Translations under genes and position numbers: made by a program | The notes under the pieces: model-generated | The model's database searches: none | What the model was told of the DNA's origin: nothing | What the model saw: only the letters and a program-made list of their open reading frames with translations | In this document: positions 49,707 to 59,949 of the stretch, piece after piece | Position numbering within the stretch: position 1 is the stretch's first letter | Layout of the letters: every line of letters starts with the position of its first letter | From: an uncultured Alphaproteobacteria bacterium | GTDB lineage: Bacteria; Pseudomonadota; Alphaproteobacteria; HIMB59; GCA-002718135 | Reading direction: 5' to 3' | Length of the DNA: 64,000 bases | Assembly (NCBI GenBank): GCA_902562275.1 | Contig: CACESS010000002.1 | Location: 49,779-113,778, forward strand

Positions 49707-50262
49707 CAATTGGTCTAACTTCTTGTACCTCAGGAACATAATGCTTGAGCATATTTTCTATTCCCATTTTAAGTGTAGCTGTAGAACTAGGGCATCCTGA
49801 GCATGCTCCTTGCATATGCAGATAGACGACTCCATCCTTAAAACTGTCATAAACAATATCGCCACCGTCCATTGCTACAGCTGGTCTGACCCTTGTATCA
49901 AGTAGTTCTTTAATCTGTTTAACAATATCTGTATCATTTTCATCAACCTTTAACGAAGTATCATCATTCTTTTTTGGACTATTGATTGTTACATCGCCAG
50001 AGTTATAGTGATCCATAATAGATCCTAGAATTAATGGCTTCATAACTTGCCAATCTAAAGATTGATTTTTTGTTATGGTAATAAAATCACTACCAAAAAA
50101 TACACCTTCCACACCATCTAATTCAAACAAACGTTTAGCAAACGGAGAATTTGATCCTTCTTCAACATTCTGAAAAAAAGCTGTTCCTTCTTCCATCACG
50201 ACTTTACCCGGAAGGAACTTTAAGGTTTGCGGGTTTGGAGTTTGTTCAGTTTGTATAAACAT
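49699..50262 (-). CDS. NifU-family Fe-S scaffold/carrier (Nfu type)
   Basis: It delivers Fe-S clusters to target proteins. The 187 residues consist of an Nfu N-terminal domain (starting MFIQTEQTPNPQTLKF, the diagnostic alphaproteobacterial and mitochondrial start) and a NifU C-terminal domain with the cluster-binding CxxC in GACSGCPSS. It follows trpS after a 75-base gap in which I see no clear terminator. It overlaps the glucosaminidase start by 8 bases. Confidence 0.94.
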   Translation of the reverse strand: MFIQTEQTPNPQTLKFLPGKVVMEEGTAFFQNVEEGSNSPFAKRLFELDGVEGVFFGSDFITITKNQSLDWQVMKPLILGSIMDHYNSGDVTINSPKKNDDTSLKVDENDTDIVKQIKELLDTRVRPAVAMDGGDIVYDSFKDGVVYLHMQGACSGCPSSTATLKMGIENMLKHYVPEVQEVRPIDA

Positions 50263-50337
50263 ATAGCGTATATATAGTCATTAATATGTCTTTAGTATGA
50301 ATTTTATAAAAAAAAATATTAAATTTGGGGGTTTTTT

Positions 50338-51345
50338 TTATGTCAAAAAACCAATAATTTCTTTAGTTTTTTGTAAAACAGGTTCTGCAACTGAAATTGC
50401 ATTATCTTTTCCGGTAATTAAAACAGAATCGATATACGAAATATCATTCATAAGTTTATTCATTTCACTTGTAATTGGCTCCAATTTTGAGACAGACAAA
50501 TCAGCTAAATCCCTCTTAAAAATAGAGAATTCTTTTCCAGAATATTCATCAATGACAGTTTCAACTGAGGTATCTTTCAAAGAAGCAAATATGGAAATCA
50601 AGTTTTCAGCTTCAGGTCTTTTTTCTAAATCAGTTTTATTTTCAGGTAGTGGTTCTGGATCTGTTTTTGCTTTTCTAATTTTTTGAACAATATTTTCTGC
50701 TGTATCAGTTAACATTATCCTCGAATAATCAGAAGGATCAGACTTACTCATTTTTTTTGACCCATCACGAAGACTCATTACTCTAGTTGCCTCCCCTAAA
50801 ATTAACGGTTCAGGAATAGGAAAAAAATCTGTCTTAAAATCATTATTAAATTTTTGGGCGATATCTCTTGTTAATTCCAAATGTTGTTTTTGATCATCAC
50901 CAACTGGTACATGAGTAGCCAAATAAATTAAAATATCTGCTGCCATTAAAGTTGGATAGGAAAAAAGACCAACTGAAACATTTTCACTATTCTTTCCTGC
51001 CTTATCTTTGAATTGTGTCATACGGTTTAACCAGCCCATTCTTGCAACACAGTTAAATAGCCAACCAAGCTGAGCATGTTGGGGAACTTGTGATTGTACA
51101 AAAATATTATTTTTCTTTGGGTCAATACCAGAGGCAATAAAGGCAGCTGTTACTTCTCTAGTTTTATTTGCTAAAACTTTTGGATCTTGCCAAACGGTAA
51201 TGGCATGCAAATCAACAACACAAAAAAAACATTCATATTCTTTTTGAAGCGTAACGAAATTTTTTATCGCACCAAGATAATTTCCTAAATGAAGATCACC
51301 TGAAGGCTGTACTCCTGATAAAATTCTTTTAGTTGGCTTATCCAT
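50338..51345 (-). CDS. trpS: Tryptophanyl-tRNA synthetase
   Basis: This is a class I aminoacyl-tRNA synthetase. The 335 residues carry the HIGH-like motif [12 protein letters not shown] near the N-terminus and [10 protein letters not shown] as the KMSKS loop. Length and motifs are normal. It begins one base after the murJ stop, so the two are probably co-transcribed. murJ-trpS adjacency is common in alphaproteobacteria. Confidence 0.97.
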   Translation of the reverse strand: MDKPTKRILSGVQPSGDLHLGNYLGAIKNFVTLQKEYECFFCVVDLHAITVWQDPKVLANKTREVTAAFIASGIDPKKNNIFVQSQVPQHAQLGWLFNCVARMGWLNRMTQFKDKAGKNSENVSVGLFSYPTLMAADILIYLATHVPVGDDQKQHLELTRDIAQKFNNDFKTDFFPIPEPLILGEATRVMSLRDGSKKMSKSDPSDYSRIMLTDTAENIVQKIRKAKTDPEPLPENKTDLEKRPEAENLISIFASLKDTSVETVIDEYSGKEFSIFKRDLADLSVSKLEPITSEMNKLMNDISYIDSVLITGKDNAISVAEPVLQKTKEIIGFLT

Positions 51346-51346
51346 T

Positions 51347-52894
51347 TTATTTTTTTAAATATTCTCTTAACTGATTAATGGTTAAGACTTTTAACACAAT
51401 TACTAAGGCAAAATAAATAATTATAGCTAAAAAGATCATTAGAAGTAAAAGCCCTGAGTTCACCAATACTGAATTCTCAATAATATTATTAAAGAGGGCT
51501 CCGTTTAATACATATATTGCTACAAATAATACGGTGGAATTGATAAATATTTTGAATGAATTCTTAACTAAAATATCATCAAATTGGATAAGGTTTCTCG
51601 TATATAAAAAGACATAGAGTAACAAAGCATTTATCCATGCGCTAATAGCTGTGGCAAGTGCAATCCCCATTTCTCTCATTGATCCAATTAGAAGTAGCGA
51701 TAACACAACATTAGTAATCACACTGACAATAGATATATAGAGAGGTGTTTTGGTATCTTCTCTTGCAAAGAAACAGGAAACTAAAACTTTAATTATAATG
51801 TAAGCAGGTAGGCCTAAGGCAAAATAACTTAGCACTTTAGCAGTATAAAGAGTATCTTCTGCTACAAATGCACCTCGTTCAAATAAAATATGAATAATGG
51901 GTTCAGCTAAAATAAATAATCCTATAGCTGATGGTAAAGAAATTAATAACGAAAATTCAATAGATCTATTTTGAATATTATTAGTTGTTTCTTTATCTGA
52001 TTGTTTAATTGCTTTTGATAAACTTGGTAAAAGAACAATACCAAGTGCTATTCCAAATATCGCAAGTGGTAATTGATTAAGACGATCTGCATAATAAATA
52101 TGACTGATAGCACCAACAGGTAAAAAAGAAGCAATGATAGTTCCAATGACAATATTTAATTGAATAACACCTGAGCCAACAACACCGGGTAAAAATAATT
52201 TGAAAAACTTTTTTAACTTTTTATTTAAAACTGGAAGGATAATAAGTGGTCGATAAAAAATTAAAACTGCTCTGTATAAATATAGAAATTGTAATATACC
52301 ACCGATCAATACACCATACGATAATGCGTGACCTGCAGTAGTTACAAAAGGTGTTAAAAAGAATAACGACAGAATAAAACTTATATTCAAAATCGCAGGA
52401 GCAAATGCACCAGCGGCGAAACGTTCATGAACATTATTAATTGAGGCAAAGTGAGCAGCTAAAGAAATAAAAATGATATAGGGAAAAATTATTTTTCCAA
52501 AATGGACAGCAAGTTCATAGGCTTCTTTGTTATCAGTAAAACCAGGTGCTAAAACTTGAATGATATAAGGCATCCCAAAAAAAAAAAGGATCGTTAGAAT
52601 GACCGTAGCAAATAGTAAAATTGAGGTCGTGTTTTCAACAAAATCAGAAGCCTCGCGTTCATCTTTTGGATTGAGAACAACACCTGAAAAAACAGGGATT
52701 AATGCAGCACTGTATGCTCCTTCTGCTAGGACACGGCGAAAAAAATTAGGAATACGAAATGCTACAAAGAATGCGTCAGCAATTACTGTCGATCCAAGAT
52801 ATCTTGCTATTAATATGTCACGAATAAAACCTAATACTCGACTTAAAAATGTATAAAAGCTGACAGTAAAGAATGATCTAAAAAGACTCTTCAT
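51347..52894 (-). CDS. murJ: Lipid II flippase MurJ
   Basis: It moves lipid II across the inner membrane for peptidoglycan assembly. The 515 residues form 14 predicted TM segments of the MOP superfamily. Characteristic stretches are [34 protein letters not shown] (conserved core [10 protein letters not shown]) and LFERGAF in the middle. It starts 54 bases after phoB and ends 1 base before trpS. Confidence 0.95.
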   Translation of the reverse strand: MKSLFRSFFTVSFYTFLSRVLGFIRDILIARYLGSTVIADAFFVAFRIPNFFRRVLAEGAYSAALIPVFSGVVLNPKDEREASDFVENTTSILLFATVILTILFFFGMPYIIQVLAPGFTDNKEAYELAVHFGKIIFPYIIFISLAAHFASINNVHERFAAGAFAPAILNISFILSLFFLTPFVTTAGHALSYGVLIGGILQFLYLYRAVLIFYRPLIILPVLNKKLKKFFKLFLPGVVGSGVIQLNIVIGTIIASFLPVGAISHIYYADRLNQLPLAIFGIALGIVLLPSLSKAIKQSDKETTNNIQNRSIEFSLLISLPSAIGLFILAEPIIHILFERGAFVAEDTLYTAKVLSYFALGLPAYIIIKVLVSCFFAREDTKTPLYISIVSVITNVVLSLLLIGSMREMGIALATAISAWINALLLYVFLYTRNLIQFDDILVKNSFKIFINSTVLFVAIYVLNGALFNNIIENSVLVNSGLLLLMIFLAIIIYFALVIVLKVLTINQLREYLKK

Positions 52895-52948
52895 ATGGTG
52901 GTTTTATAGTTTGGTAAGTGATTTGTATAAGTGAAATTTATGGCTTAA

Positions 52949-53632
52949 TTACGAGCCAAAACAATATCCTGCTGATCTCACGGTTCTTATAAAATCTTCT
53001 TTTACGTCATTATTAATAGCCTTTCGCAGTCTTCTTATATGAACATCAACTGTTCGAGGTTCTACATGGGCCTCGTTTTTCCAAACATGATTAAGTAGTT
53101 GTTCGCGGCTAAAGACACGACCAATATTTTCCATGAAGAATGCTAATAAATTAAATTCTGTTGGACCAAGATGAAGAGTTTCTCCATCTCGTGATGCTGA
53201 GTGAGATACAAGGTCAATTACTATTCCTTTATAAGTTAAAACTTCATCTACAAACATTGGTCTAATTCGTCGAAGAACAGCTTTTACTCTTGCCACTAAT
53301 TCGTTAATTGAAAAAGGTTTTGTAATGTAATCATCTGCACCAGTTTCTAAGCCGCGAAGTTTATCTTCTTCTTCACCTTTTGCTGTTAACATTATGATAG
53401 GAATATTTTTATGTTCTTTATGTTTTCTAATTCTTCGACAGAGTTCAATTCCTGATAACTCTGGTAACATCCAATCAAGAATAATTATGTCAGGTGGTTT
53501 ATATAATATTTTTTCTAGAGCAGTTTCACCGTCCGTTGCAGTATCTATTTTGTATCCTTCTTTGTTAAAATTAAATTTTAGAAGTTCTAATAATGCTTCT
53601 TCATCTTCGACAATAAGCATTTTAAGTTTCAT
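52949..53632 (-). CDS. phoB: Phosphate regulon response regulator PhoB
   Basis: It activates Pho genes when phosphorylated by PhoR. The 227 residues have a receiver domain (phospho-acceptor Asp in LDWMLPELSG, Lys in YITKPFS) and an OmpR winged helix with PRTVDVHIRRLRKAIN and RTVRSAGYCF, the typical PhoB ending. It is the last gene of the SET-phoR-pst run, 41 bases after phoU. A weak AAGAG lies before the ATG. Confidence 0.96.
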   Translation of the reverse strand: MKLKMLIVEDEEALLELLKFNFNKEGYKIDTATDGETALEKILYKPPDIIILDWMLPELSGIELCRRIRKHKEHKNIPIIMLTAKGEEEDKLRGLETGADDYITKPFSINELVARVKAVLRRIRPMFVDEVLTYKGIVIDLVSHSASRDGETLHLGPTEFNLLAFFMENIGRVFSREQLLNHVWKNEAHVEPRTVDVHIRRLRKAINNDVKEDFIRTVRSAGYCFGS

Positions 53633-53673
53633 GAAACTCTTCTATTAAATTTTTGTGTCAATTATATTACAAT

Positions 53674-54384
53674 TTATTTTTTTATTGGTAAGATTGCTTC
53701 CCAAGTTGGGTCAGGATTTGTATCAATTAATGGTTCGCCTGATACAGCATAATAGATATCTTCCGCTATATTTTGAACATAATCACCAATTCTTTCTAGA
53801 TCTTTAACCATATATAAAAGATTTGTGCATGAAGCTATTCTCTTTGGATCTTCCATCATGTATGTTAATAATTGTCTTAGAATACCAAGATATTCTTCAT
53901 CTATTTGTCTATCAGCTAACCATACTTTTTTAGCCTCAGTATCGGAAAAATTTAAAAATGCCTTAATTACATGATCTATCATTTTATGAACAAGTTCACC
54001 CATTCTAACAATATCTCTTGTAGGTTTCTCAGGTAAAACTAATTCAGTTAAAGCTGCTCTTTTTGCTATATTTGTTGCGTGGTCTCCCAATCTCTCTAAA
54101 TCTTTATTCATTTTGATAGCAGAGAAAATTGTTCGCAAATCTGTTGCCATTGGTTGGCGCTTTCCTAAAATTTCAACTAAGCTTTGATCAAGTTTGTTAT
54201 AAGCATCATCAATTAAATCATCATTTAAAATTACTTTTTCTGCCAGCTCGGTATCTTTGTTTTTTAAGGCATTAAGTGAGTCTTTTAATTGATTTTCAAC
54301 TAAAGTTCCCATCTCTAAAATTTTACTATTTATGTCTTTGATCTCCTCATCATATGATTTGACAATATGTTTGTCTTGTTCCAT
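53674..54384 (-). CDS. phoU: Phosphate signalling protein PhoU
   Basis: It links the Pst transporter to PhoR and restrains Pho signalling when phosphate is ample. The 236 residues are two PhoU helical repeats, with the metal-binding type motif KDLERLGDHATNIAKRA in the first and KDLERIGDYVQNIAED in the second. Its start overlaps the pstB stop by one base. Confidence 0.97.
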   Translation of the reverse strand: MEQDKHIVKSYDEEIKDINSKILEMGTLVENQLKDSLNALKNKDTELAEKVILNDDLIDDAYNKLDQSLVEILGKRQPMATDLRTIFSAIKMNKDLERLGDHATNIAKRAALTELVLPEKPTRDIVRMGELVHKMIDHVIKAFLNFSDTEAKKVWLADRQIDEEYLGILRQLLTYMMEDPKRIASCTNLLYMVKDLERIGDYVQNIAEDIYYAVSGEPLIDTNPDPTWEAILPIKK

Positions 54385-55145
54385 TAACCAAACCTCCCTG
54401 TTATGTAATCTTGTGTTTTTGAATTATCAGGATTAGTAAATATTTTTTTTGTATCACCTGTTTCAATTAATTCTCCTAGATGAAAAAAACTAGTTTTTTG
54501 CGATACCCTTGCTGCTTGCTGCATAGAATGTGTCACTATAACAATTGTATAGTTTAGTCTCAATTCATCAATCAATTCTTCAATTATGGCAGTTGCTATA
54601 GGATCAAGAGCGGAACATGGTTCATCCATTAAAATTATTTCAGGATTTACAGCAATCGCTCTTGCAATACATAATCTTTGTTGTTGACCCCCTGATAAGC
54701 TTGTTCCAGGTTCATTTAATCGATCTTTTACTTCGTTAAATAGACCTGCCTTTTTTAATGATGAATGTACAATTTCTTCTAAGTCATTTTTTGATTCAAC
54801 TAGGCCATGTATAGTTGGGCCATAGGCAACATTATCAAAAATAGATTTAGGAAAAGGATTTGGTTTTTGAAATACCATTCCAATTTTAGATCTGAGGCTT
54901 ACCACATCAGTAGAGGAACTTATAATCTCTTCATTATCAACTTTAATTGATCCAGATACTTTACATATTTCGATTAAATCATTCATTCTGTTTATACATC
55001 TTAAGAAAGTTGATTTACCACATCCTGAAGGACCGATTAATGCCGTAACTTCTTTCTCCTTGATATCCATTGAGATTCCAAAAAGAGCTTGTTTGGATCC
55101 ATAATATACATCTACACCATTTGCCAATATTTTAGAGTTACTCAT
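54384..55145 (-). CDS. pstB: Phosphate ABC transporter ATP-binding protein
   Basis: This is the ATPase of the high-affinity phosphate importer. The 253 residues have Walker [11 protein letters not shown]-loop FQKPNPFP (diagnostic for PstB), signature LSGGQQQR and Walker [14 protein letters not shown]. It follows pstA by 3 bases and overlaps phoU by one base. Confidence 0.98.
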   Translation of the reverse strand: MSNSKILANGVDVYYGSKQALFGISMDIKEKEVTALIGPSGCGKSTFLRCINRMNDLIEICKVSGSIKVDNEEIISSSTDVVSLRSKIGMVFQKPNPFPKSIFDNVAYGPTIHGLVESKNDLEEIVHSSLKKAGLFNEVKDRLNEPGTSLSGGQQQRLCIARAIAVNPEIILMDEPCSALDPIATAIIEELIDELRLNYTIVIVTHSMQQAARVSQKTSFFHLGELIETGDTKKIFTNPDNSKTQDYITGRFG

Positions 55146-55148
55146 ATT

Positions 55149-56429
55149 TTACCACTTCCTTTCAAATCTATTTCTTAAGAACACTGCAATGGCGTTCATC
55201 ATAAACAAAAATATTAAAATTACCATTATGGCTGCAGCTGATTTTTCCTGAAAACCTCTTTCTGCACTTTCCACCCAAAGATATATTTGAACAGGAAGTG
55301 CTGCTGAAGGTTCTGTTAAACCAGTTGGAATATTGGGAATAAATGCAATCATACCAATCATTATAAGTGGTGCTGTTTCACCTAATGCTTGTGCTAATCC
55401 AATAATAGTCCCTGTTAAAGTCCCTGGTAGTGCAAGGGGTACGACATGATGAAATACCGCTTGTGTTTTTGTTGCTCCAACTGCAAGCGCTCCTTCTTTA
55501 ATTGAAGGAGGAACAGCTTTCAATGAAGCTCGGCAGGCAATAATAATAGTTGGTAACGTCATTAATGCTAACACGGACCCTCCAACTAACGGTGTGCTCC
55601 TTGGAAGACCAAAAACATTAAGCAATACACCTAACCCAAGTAATCCAAAAACTATTGATGGGACTGCAGCAAGATTTGAAATATTTACTTCTATTAATTC
55701 AGTTATTCTATTTTTTGGAGCAAATTCCTCAAGATAAACAGACGCTCCTATAGCAATTGGAAAAGATAAAATAAAAACAGTAAAAAGAGTAAATAATGAT
55801 CCCATAAATGAACCAGCTACACCAGCAATTTCAGGATGCCTTGAATCTGCTTTAGTAAAAAAGAAATTATTAAAAACTTGTTTAACTCTATTTTCTTCAA
55901 CTAACTGATCTACGTAACTTAATTGAATATCATTTAATTTTCTTCTATCTTCTGGCACATCTCTTCTTGAATTACCTTTTAATAGCTGATCCACATCACT
56001 ATGGGCAGTAACCCAAATTTGTTGCTTTGTATTAATAACTTCAGGATTATCTAAGAAGTAGTCTTTAATTTCGTTATCTACATTTATAGAAAATAATTTT
56101 TTTACTAATTTAATATCTGATTTTGAGAGATCGGGGAAAAAATTTTCAATAGCCTGTTTTTTAACTCTAAAAAATTTTCCTTTTTCCATCTCTTCATCTG
56201 AAGAGTCAGGTGTTAGTTTTAAAACCTCTTGATTATAATCAACTTCTAGGAGAACAATTGTTTTTTGGAAAGCAGTGTATCCTTTAGAAAATATTGTATA
56301 CAAAAGAAAAACTAAAACTACTAAAGATAAACACATAGCTGTAAAGCCATAATACTTAAATCGCATATCTTCTAAACTTCTCTTTTTTCTCAAAGAAACA
56401 ATTTTTTCTTTAGCAACAGAATTATTCAT
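55149..56429 (-). CDS. pstA: Phosphate ABC transporter permease PstA
   Basis: This is an inner-membrane permease. Of 426 residues, TM1 is at about 30-50, then a long periplasmic insertion (about 55-205) not found in E. coli PstA, then the permease core of five TMs with the EAA loop KEGALAVGATKTQAVFHHVVPLA (core EGALAVGATK). The same long form occurs in other alphaproteobacteria. It overlaps pstC by 8 bases. Confidence 0.96.
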   Translation of the reverse strand: MNNSVAKEKIVSLRKKRSLEDMRFKYYGFTAMCLSLVVLVFLLYTIFSKGYTAFQKTIVLLEVDYNQEVLKLTPDSSDEEMEKGKFFRVKKQAIENFFPDLSKSDIKLVKKLFSINVDNEIKDYFLDNPEVINTKQQIWVTAHSDVDQLLKGNSRRDVPEDRRKLNDIQLSYVDQLVEENRVKQVFNNFFFTKADSRHPEIAGVAGSFMGSLFTLFTVFILSFPIAIGASVYLEEFAPKNRITELIEVNISNLAAVPSIVFGLLGLGVLLNVFGLPRSTPLVGGSVLALMTLPTIIIACRASLKAVPPSIKEGALAVGATKTQAVFHHVVPLALPGTLTGTIIGLAQALGETAPLIMIGMIAFIPNIPTGLTEPSAALPVQIYLWVESAERGFQEKSAAAIMVILIFLFMMNAIAVFLRNRFERKW

Positions 56430-57795
56430 AACGCTCCCTGTATCTCTTTACTATTTGTAGAGCTATTATGTTAAGAAATAATGTAATAACAAATAAAACT
56501 AATCCTAAAGCAAATGCTGATAATGTTCTTGGGTTATCAAATTCTTGATCACCTATTAAGGCCACAACAATTTGAACTGTAACTGTTGTTACATTTTCAA
56601 AAGGATTACCTGTAAGATTGGGAGCTGTACCTGCTGCAACTACAACAATCATAGTCTCCCCTATCGCTCTGGATATTGCTAACAAAAATGCTCCTACAAT
56701 TCCAGGTAAAGCTGCTGGTAAAATTACTTTTTTAATAGTTTCTGCTTTATTAGCGCCAATACCAAATGATCCTTCCCTTAGACTTTGCGGGACAGAGTTT
56801 ATTACATCATCAGATAAAGAAGAAATAAAAGGAATAATCATAACCCCCATTACCATACCAGCAGCAAGGGCGCTTGTTGGTGAAGCATCAATTCCAATTG
56901 ATTGTCCAAATGCTTTTACGAAAGGCGCAACACTAACAAAAGCAAAGAACCCATAGACTATTGTTGGTATCCCTGCCAAAATTTCGAGAAGAGGTTTAAC
57001 TATTTTTCTAACTCTTTGACTTGCGTATTCTGCTAAGTAAATTGCTGTTAATAATCCAAGAGGTGCCGCAACACACATAGCTACTACCATTACTAAAAAT
57101 GTCCCAGCAAATATTGGTACTGCACCAAAGGATCCCTCTGCAGCTGTTTGACCTTCTCTAATTGGAATAAATGGATACCACTCAGTACTAAATAAAAATT
57201 CAAATATTGATACTTCTGCAAAAAAGCGAAGGCTTTCAAATATTAGTGAAAAAACTATTCCTATTGTAGTAAAAATAGCAACAGATGAACAAAATATAAG
57301 TATATATTGTATATATCTTTCAATTGTATGTTGAGCATGAAATTCTGGTTTTAATTTTTGTGAAGCGTACAAGGCTCCAAGTAACATTATAATGATTATT
57401 GAGGTATAAAAAGATATTTGACTTATTTGTCTTAAGGAAGAATAATGAGATGCAGCATTAATTATTTCTATAGATTTACCCTCAGCAAAAGAAGGGTTAT
57501 TAGCAACATTTCTAATCTCTGCTATCAATAAACCTTCGTTGTAAGCTGCGCCCTCAATAAATTCAAAGTTACTAATAACTATGTTTTGAATAATCTGTTC
57601 TTGAAAAATAGCCCATGAAAAATAAACAATTAGTGCAGGAAACAAACACCACATTAAAACGTATTGTGCGTAATAATTGGGAAGAGATTTGCTTTTCGTA
57701 CCTTGTTTTTTAGAGTTTAATTTAATTCTTGATCTTCCGTATATAAAGGATGAGAAAATTCCGACTGCAATTAAAACTAAAGACCAAAAGAACAT
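56422..57795 (-). CDS. pstC: Phosphate ABC transporter permease PstC
   Basis: This is the second permease of the importer. The 457 residues have extra N-terminal membrane segments and a periplasmic loop (about 1-150), then the core with PLGLLTAIYLAEYAS, AGIPTIVYGFFAF and the EAA loop REGSFGIGANKAETIKK. The start is 15 bases after the terminator T run that follows pstS. The long N-terminus matches the long PstA and seems typical of alphaproteobacterial Pst systems. Confidence 0.96.
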   Translation of the reverse strand: MFFWSLVLIAVGIFSSFIYGRSRIKLNSKKQGTKSKSLPNYYAQYVLMWCLFPALIVYFSWAIFQEQIIQNIVISNFEFIEGAAYNEGLLIAEIRNVANNPSFAEGKSIEIINAASHYSSLRQISQISFYTSIIIIMLLGALYASQKLKPEFHAQHTIERYIQYILIFCSSVAIFTTIGIVFSLIFESLRFFAEVSIFEFLFSTEWYPFIPIREGQTAAEGSFGAVPIFAGTFLVMVVAMCVAAPLGLLTAIYLAEYASQRVRKIVKPLLEILAGIPTIVYGFFAFVSVAPFVKAFGQSIGIDASPTSALAAGMVMGVMIIPFISSLSDDVINSVPQSLREGSFGIGANKAETIKKVILPAALPGIVGAFLLAISRAIGETMIVVVAAGTAPNLTGNPFENVTTVTVQIVVALIGDQEFDNPRTLSAFALGLVLFVITLFLNIIALQIVKRYRERYE

Positions 57796-57810
57796 TTATA
57801 ACTTACTATT

Positions 57811-57836
57811 AAAAAAAAGGGGGCTTGTATGCCCCC
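57811..57836 (-). terminator. Intrinsic terminator between pstS and pstC
   Basis: On the minus strand: GGGGGC, loop ATACAA, GCCCCC, then eight T residues. It lies between the pstS stop (57859) and the pstC start (57795). As no separate promoter is evident for pstC, it probably acts as a leaky terminator that yields more PstS than permease. Confidence 0.85.
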
Positions 57837-57858
57837 ATTTTATAAAAATTAAAGTTTT

Positions 57859-58854
57859 TTATTTATAATTTGTTTGATTAGAAATAGCATCAAGAACAGC
57901 TGCTCTATCCGCAGGACTTAGTTGAACAAGTCCAGCATCTAGTAAGTAACCTTCTGTTGCTTCTTCACTTACAAACTCATTAACATAATCCATTAAACCA
58001 GGAATAACGCCAATGTGTGCTTTTTTGATGTAGAAGAATAAAGGTCTTGCTATTGGATATGAATAATCTTGGATACCTTCCATTGAGATTTCAACACCAT
58101 TAATCATTGATGCTTTTACTTTATCAGAGTTATTAGATACAAAACTGTAACCAAAAATACCAAATGCACCTTGTTCTTTGGTTATATGCTCAACATAAAG
58201 TTCATCATTTTCACCACCTTCGATAACGTGGCCATCTTCACGATATGCTGTACAATCACCATCAGCAACTAACATATCTTTAACACAACCCGCTTTCATT
58301 ACAAGTGAGTCAAATGCATCTCTTGTTCCAGAAGTTGGAGGAGGTGCCATGATAGAAATTTCAACTTTTGGTAATCTTTTATCTATTTCATACCAAGTTG
58401 TTGGAGCGTCTGCATTATCTCTAGCCATTGCCTGCCAAATTTCTTCTTTACTTAAATCAATGCCACCTTTCATTGAAGCACCGTTGGTATATTTCCACTC
58501 ATAATCTGCAGCGTATGCAAAAGCTATACCATCATTACCAACTCTAACTTCGATGATATCGGTTACACCACCATCTTGGCAAAGGTTGAATTCACTATCT
58601 TTTTGTGCTCTTGAAGAGTTAGTGATATCTGGGTGTTCAACACCAACACCTGCACAAAATAATTTGTGCCCTCCACCAGAACCAGTTGATTCAATTACAG
58701 GTGCTTTCATTCCTTCTGATGCCATTTTTTCAGCAACTAAAGTAGCGAAAGGATAAACTGTAGAAGATCCTACAATTGAAATATAGTCTCTTGCTGAAAC
58801 TGAAGTAGTTCCAAACAAAGCAAGGACAGCAATTAATTTAATTATATTTTTCAT
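57859..58854 (-). CDS. pstS: Periplasmic phosphate-binding protein PstS
   Basis: It captures phosphate for PstCAB. From ATG 58854 the protein is 331 residues with a signal peptide (hydrophobic core 4-14, cleavage after SVSA). Ligand loops are VGSSTVYPF and ESTGSGGGHKLFCAG. Four Cys in two likely disulfide pairs occur (LFCAG with LCQDGG; AGCVK with GDCTAY). I prefer this start over ATG 58866 because GAGG lies six bases before it, while nothing like a ribosome-binding site precedes the other. Confidence 0.96.
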   Translation of the reverse strand: MKNIIKLIAVLALFGTTSVSARDYISIVGSSTVYPFATLVAEKMASEGMKAPVIESTGSGGGHKLFCAGVGVEHPDITNSSRAQKDSEFNLCQDGGVTDIIEVRVGNDGIAFAYAADYEWKYTNGASMKGGIDLSKEEIWQAMARDNADAPTTWYEIDKRLPKVEISIMAPPPTSGTRDAFDSLVMKAGCVKDMLVADGDCTAYREDGHVIEGGENDELYVEHITKEQGAFGIFGYSFVSNNSDKVKASMINGVEISMEGIQDYSYPIARPLFFYIKKAHIGVIPGLMDYVNEFVSEEATEGYLLDAGLVQLSPADRAAVLDAISNQTNYK

Positions 58855-58896
58855 ATTTAGCCTCATTTAAAATAAGGTATTACTAAAGATTATATA

Positions 58897-59949
58897 TTAA
58901 GGATTTATTACAGTTTGCTGAATTACAGGTAAAGAAATAGTAAATGTTGAACCCTTATCCACCTTGCTTTTTATTGATAATTTACCATTATGCTTATTAG
59001 TTATATGTTTAACAATAGATAAACCCAAACCAGTACCGCCTTGATTTCGAGATCTATTTTTATCTACTCTATAAAATCTTTCAGTAAGTCTAGTTAAATG
59101 CTCTTTCGATATACCTTCTCCGTTATCTATAAAACTTATTTGGCAAAAGGCGGTATTGTCATCAATGACTCCCTCAATCTCAATACCAATAGTAGAATTT
59201 TCTTTACTATATTTTATTGCATTATCAGTTAAGTTTAAAAAAACTTGAATTAGAGCATCTTTATTTGCTGATATTGTAGACTTATCAAAATCATCCTTGA
59301 TTTGAACTTCAATTTTTTTTGCCATTAACTTGTTTTGTAAATTATCTACTACGCCATCAATTAATTGCCTTATATTCGCTTCTTGAAATTCTATCGGCTT
59401 ATCTTCAGTTTCATATTTACTTAGTAATAATAAATCTTCGACTAGTCTAGTCATACGCCATGCCTGATCTTCCATTGTGTCTAAAAATTTACCAACCGTT
59501 TTGTCTTTGTTCTTATCTTCATTGAGTGAATTTTTAATTGTTTCAACATAACCTAAAATTGAGGAAAGAGGGGTTCTCAATTCATGGCTCACATTGGCCA
59601 CAAAATCTGTTCGCATTTGTTCGTAGTTTTTAAGAATACTTTGATCATTTAATGATATTAATAATTCATTATAATCTTTCTCAACAAATATTAAGTCAGC
59701 AATAAAGTACATGTCACTAAAATTAGATGGGGTGAATTCAAATTTAAAATCTTCTTTCTCCCTAAAGGCTTTATCAATAAATGTATTTAACTCTGTTGAT
59801 CTAATAATATTATTGAGATTTCTTCCTTCATTGATAAATAAAAATTTTTGTTTAGCTGCATTATTGTAAAAAATTATTTCCTTTTTTGTATCAATTGCAA
59901 TAATAATCGAAGGTATCTTACTTAGACTTAGTCTTAGTTTTTTTTTCAT
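58897..59949 (-). CDS. phoR: Phosphate regulon histidine kinase PhoR, soluble form
   Basis: It phosphorylates PhoB when phosphate is low. The 350 residues are a PAS-like domain (about 10-95), HisKA with His122 in VSHELRTPLSS, and HATPase with DNGEGI and GTGLGLSIVKH. No hydrophobic stretch long enough for a membrane segment is present, while usual PhoR proteins have one or two N-terminal TMs and about 430 or more residues. The start overlaps the SET gene by 32 bases, and no earlier in-frame start is reasonable. Assignment as PhoR rests on its position beside pstS and phoB. Confidence 0.9.
   Translation of the reverse strand: MKKKLRLSLSKIPSIIIAIDTKKEIIFYNNAAKQKFLFINEGRNLNNIIRSTELNTFIDKAFREKEDFKFEFTPSNFSDMYFIADLIFVEKDYNELLISLNDQSILKNYEQMRTDFVANVSHELRTPLSSILGYVETIKNSLNEDKNKDKTVGKFLDTMEDQAWRMTRLVEDLLLLSKYETEDKPIEFQEANIRQLIDGVVDNLQNKLMAKKIEVQIKDDFDKSTISANKDALIQVFLNLTDNAIKYSKENSTIGIEIEGVIDDNTAFCQISFIDNGEGISKEHLTRLTERFYRVDKNRSRNQGGTGLGLSIVKHITNKHNGKLSIKSKVDKGSTFTISLPVIQQTVINP

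Noticed and set aside
50263..50337. Terminator after trpS in the GGGGGTTTTTTT stretch
   Set aside because: No matching stem is present; the G and T runs alone do not form a hairpin in the trpS direction.
58903..58929. Two CTGTAAT direct repeats on the minus strand at the phoR end, before pstS, as a Pho box
   Set aside because: The repeat period is 15 bases, not the 11 expected of Pho-box half-sites, and both lie in the conserved reading frame of the PhoR tail.
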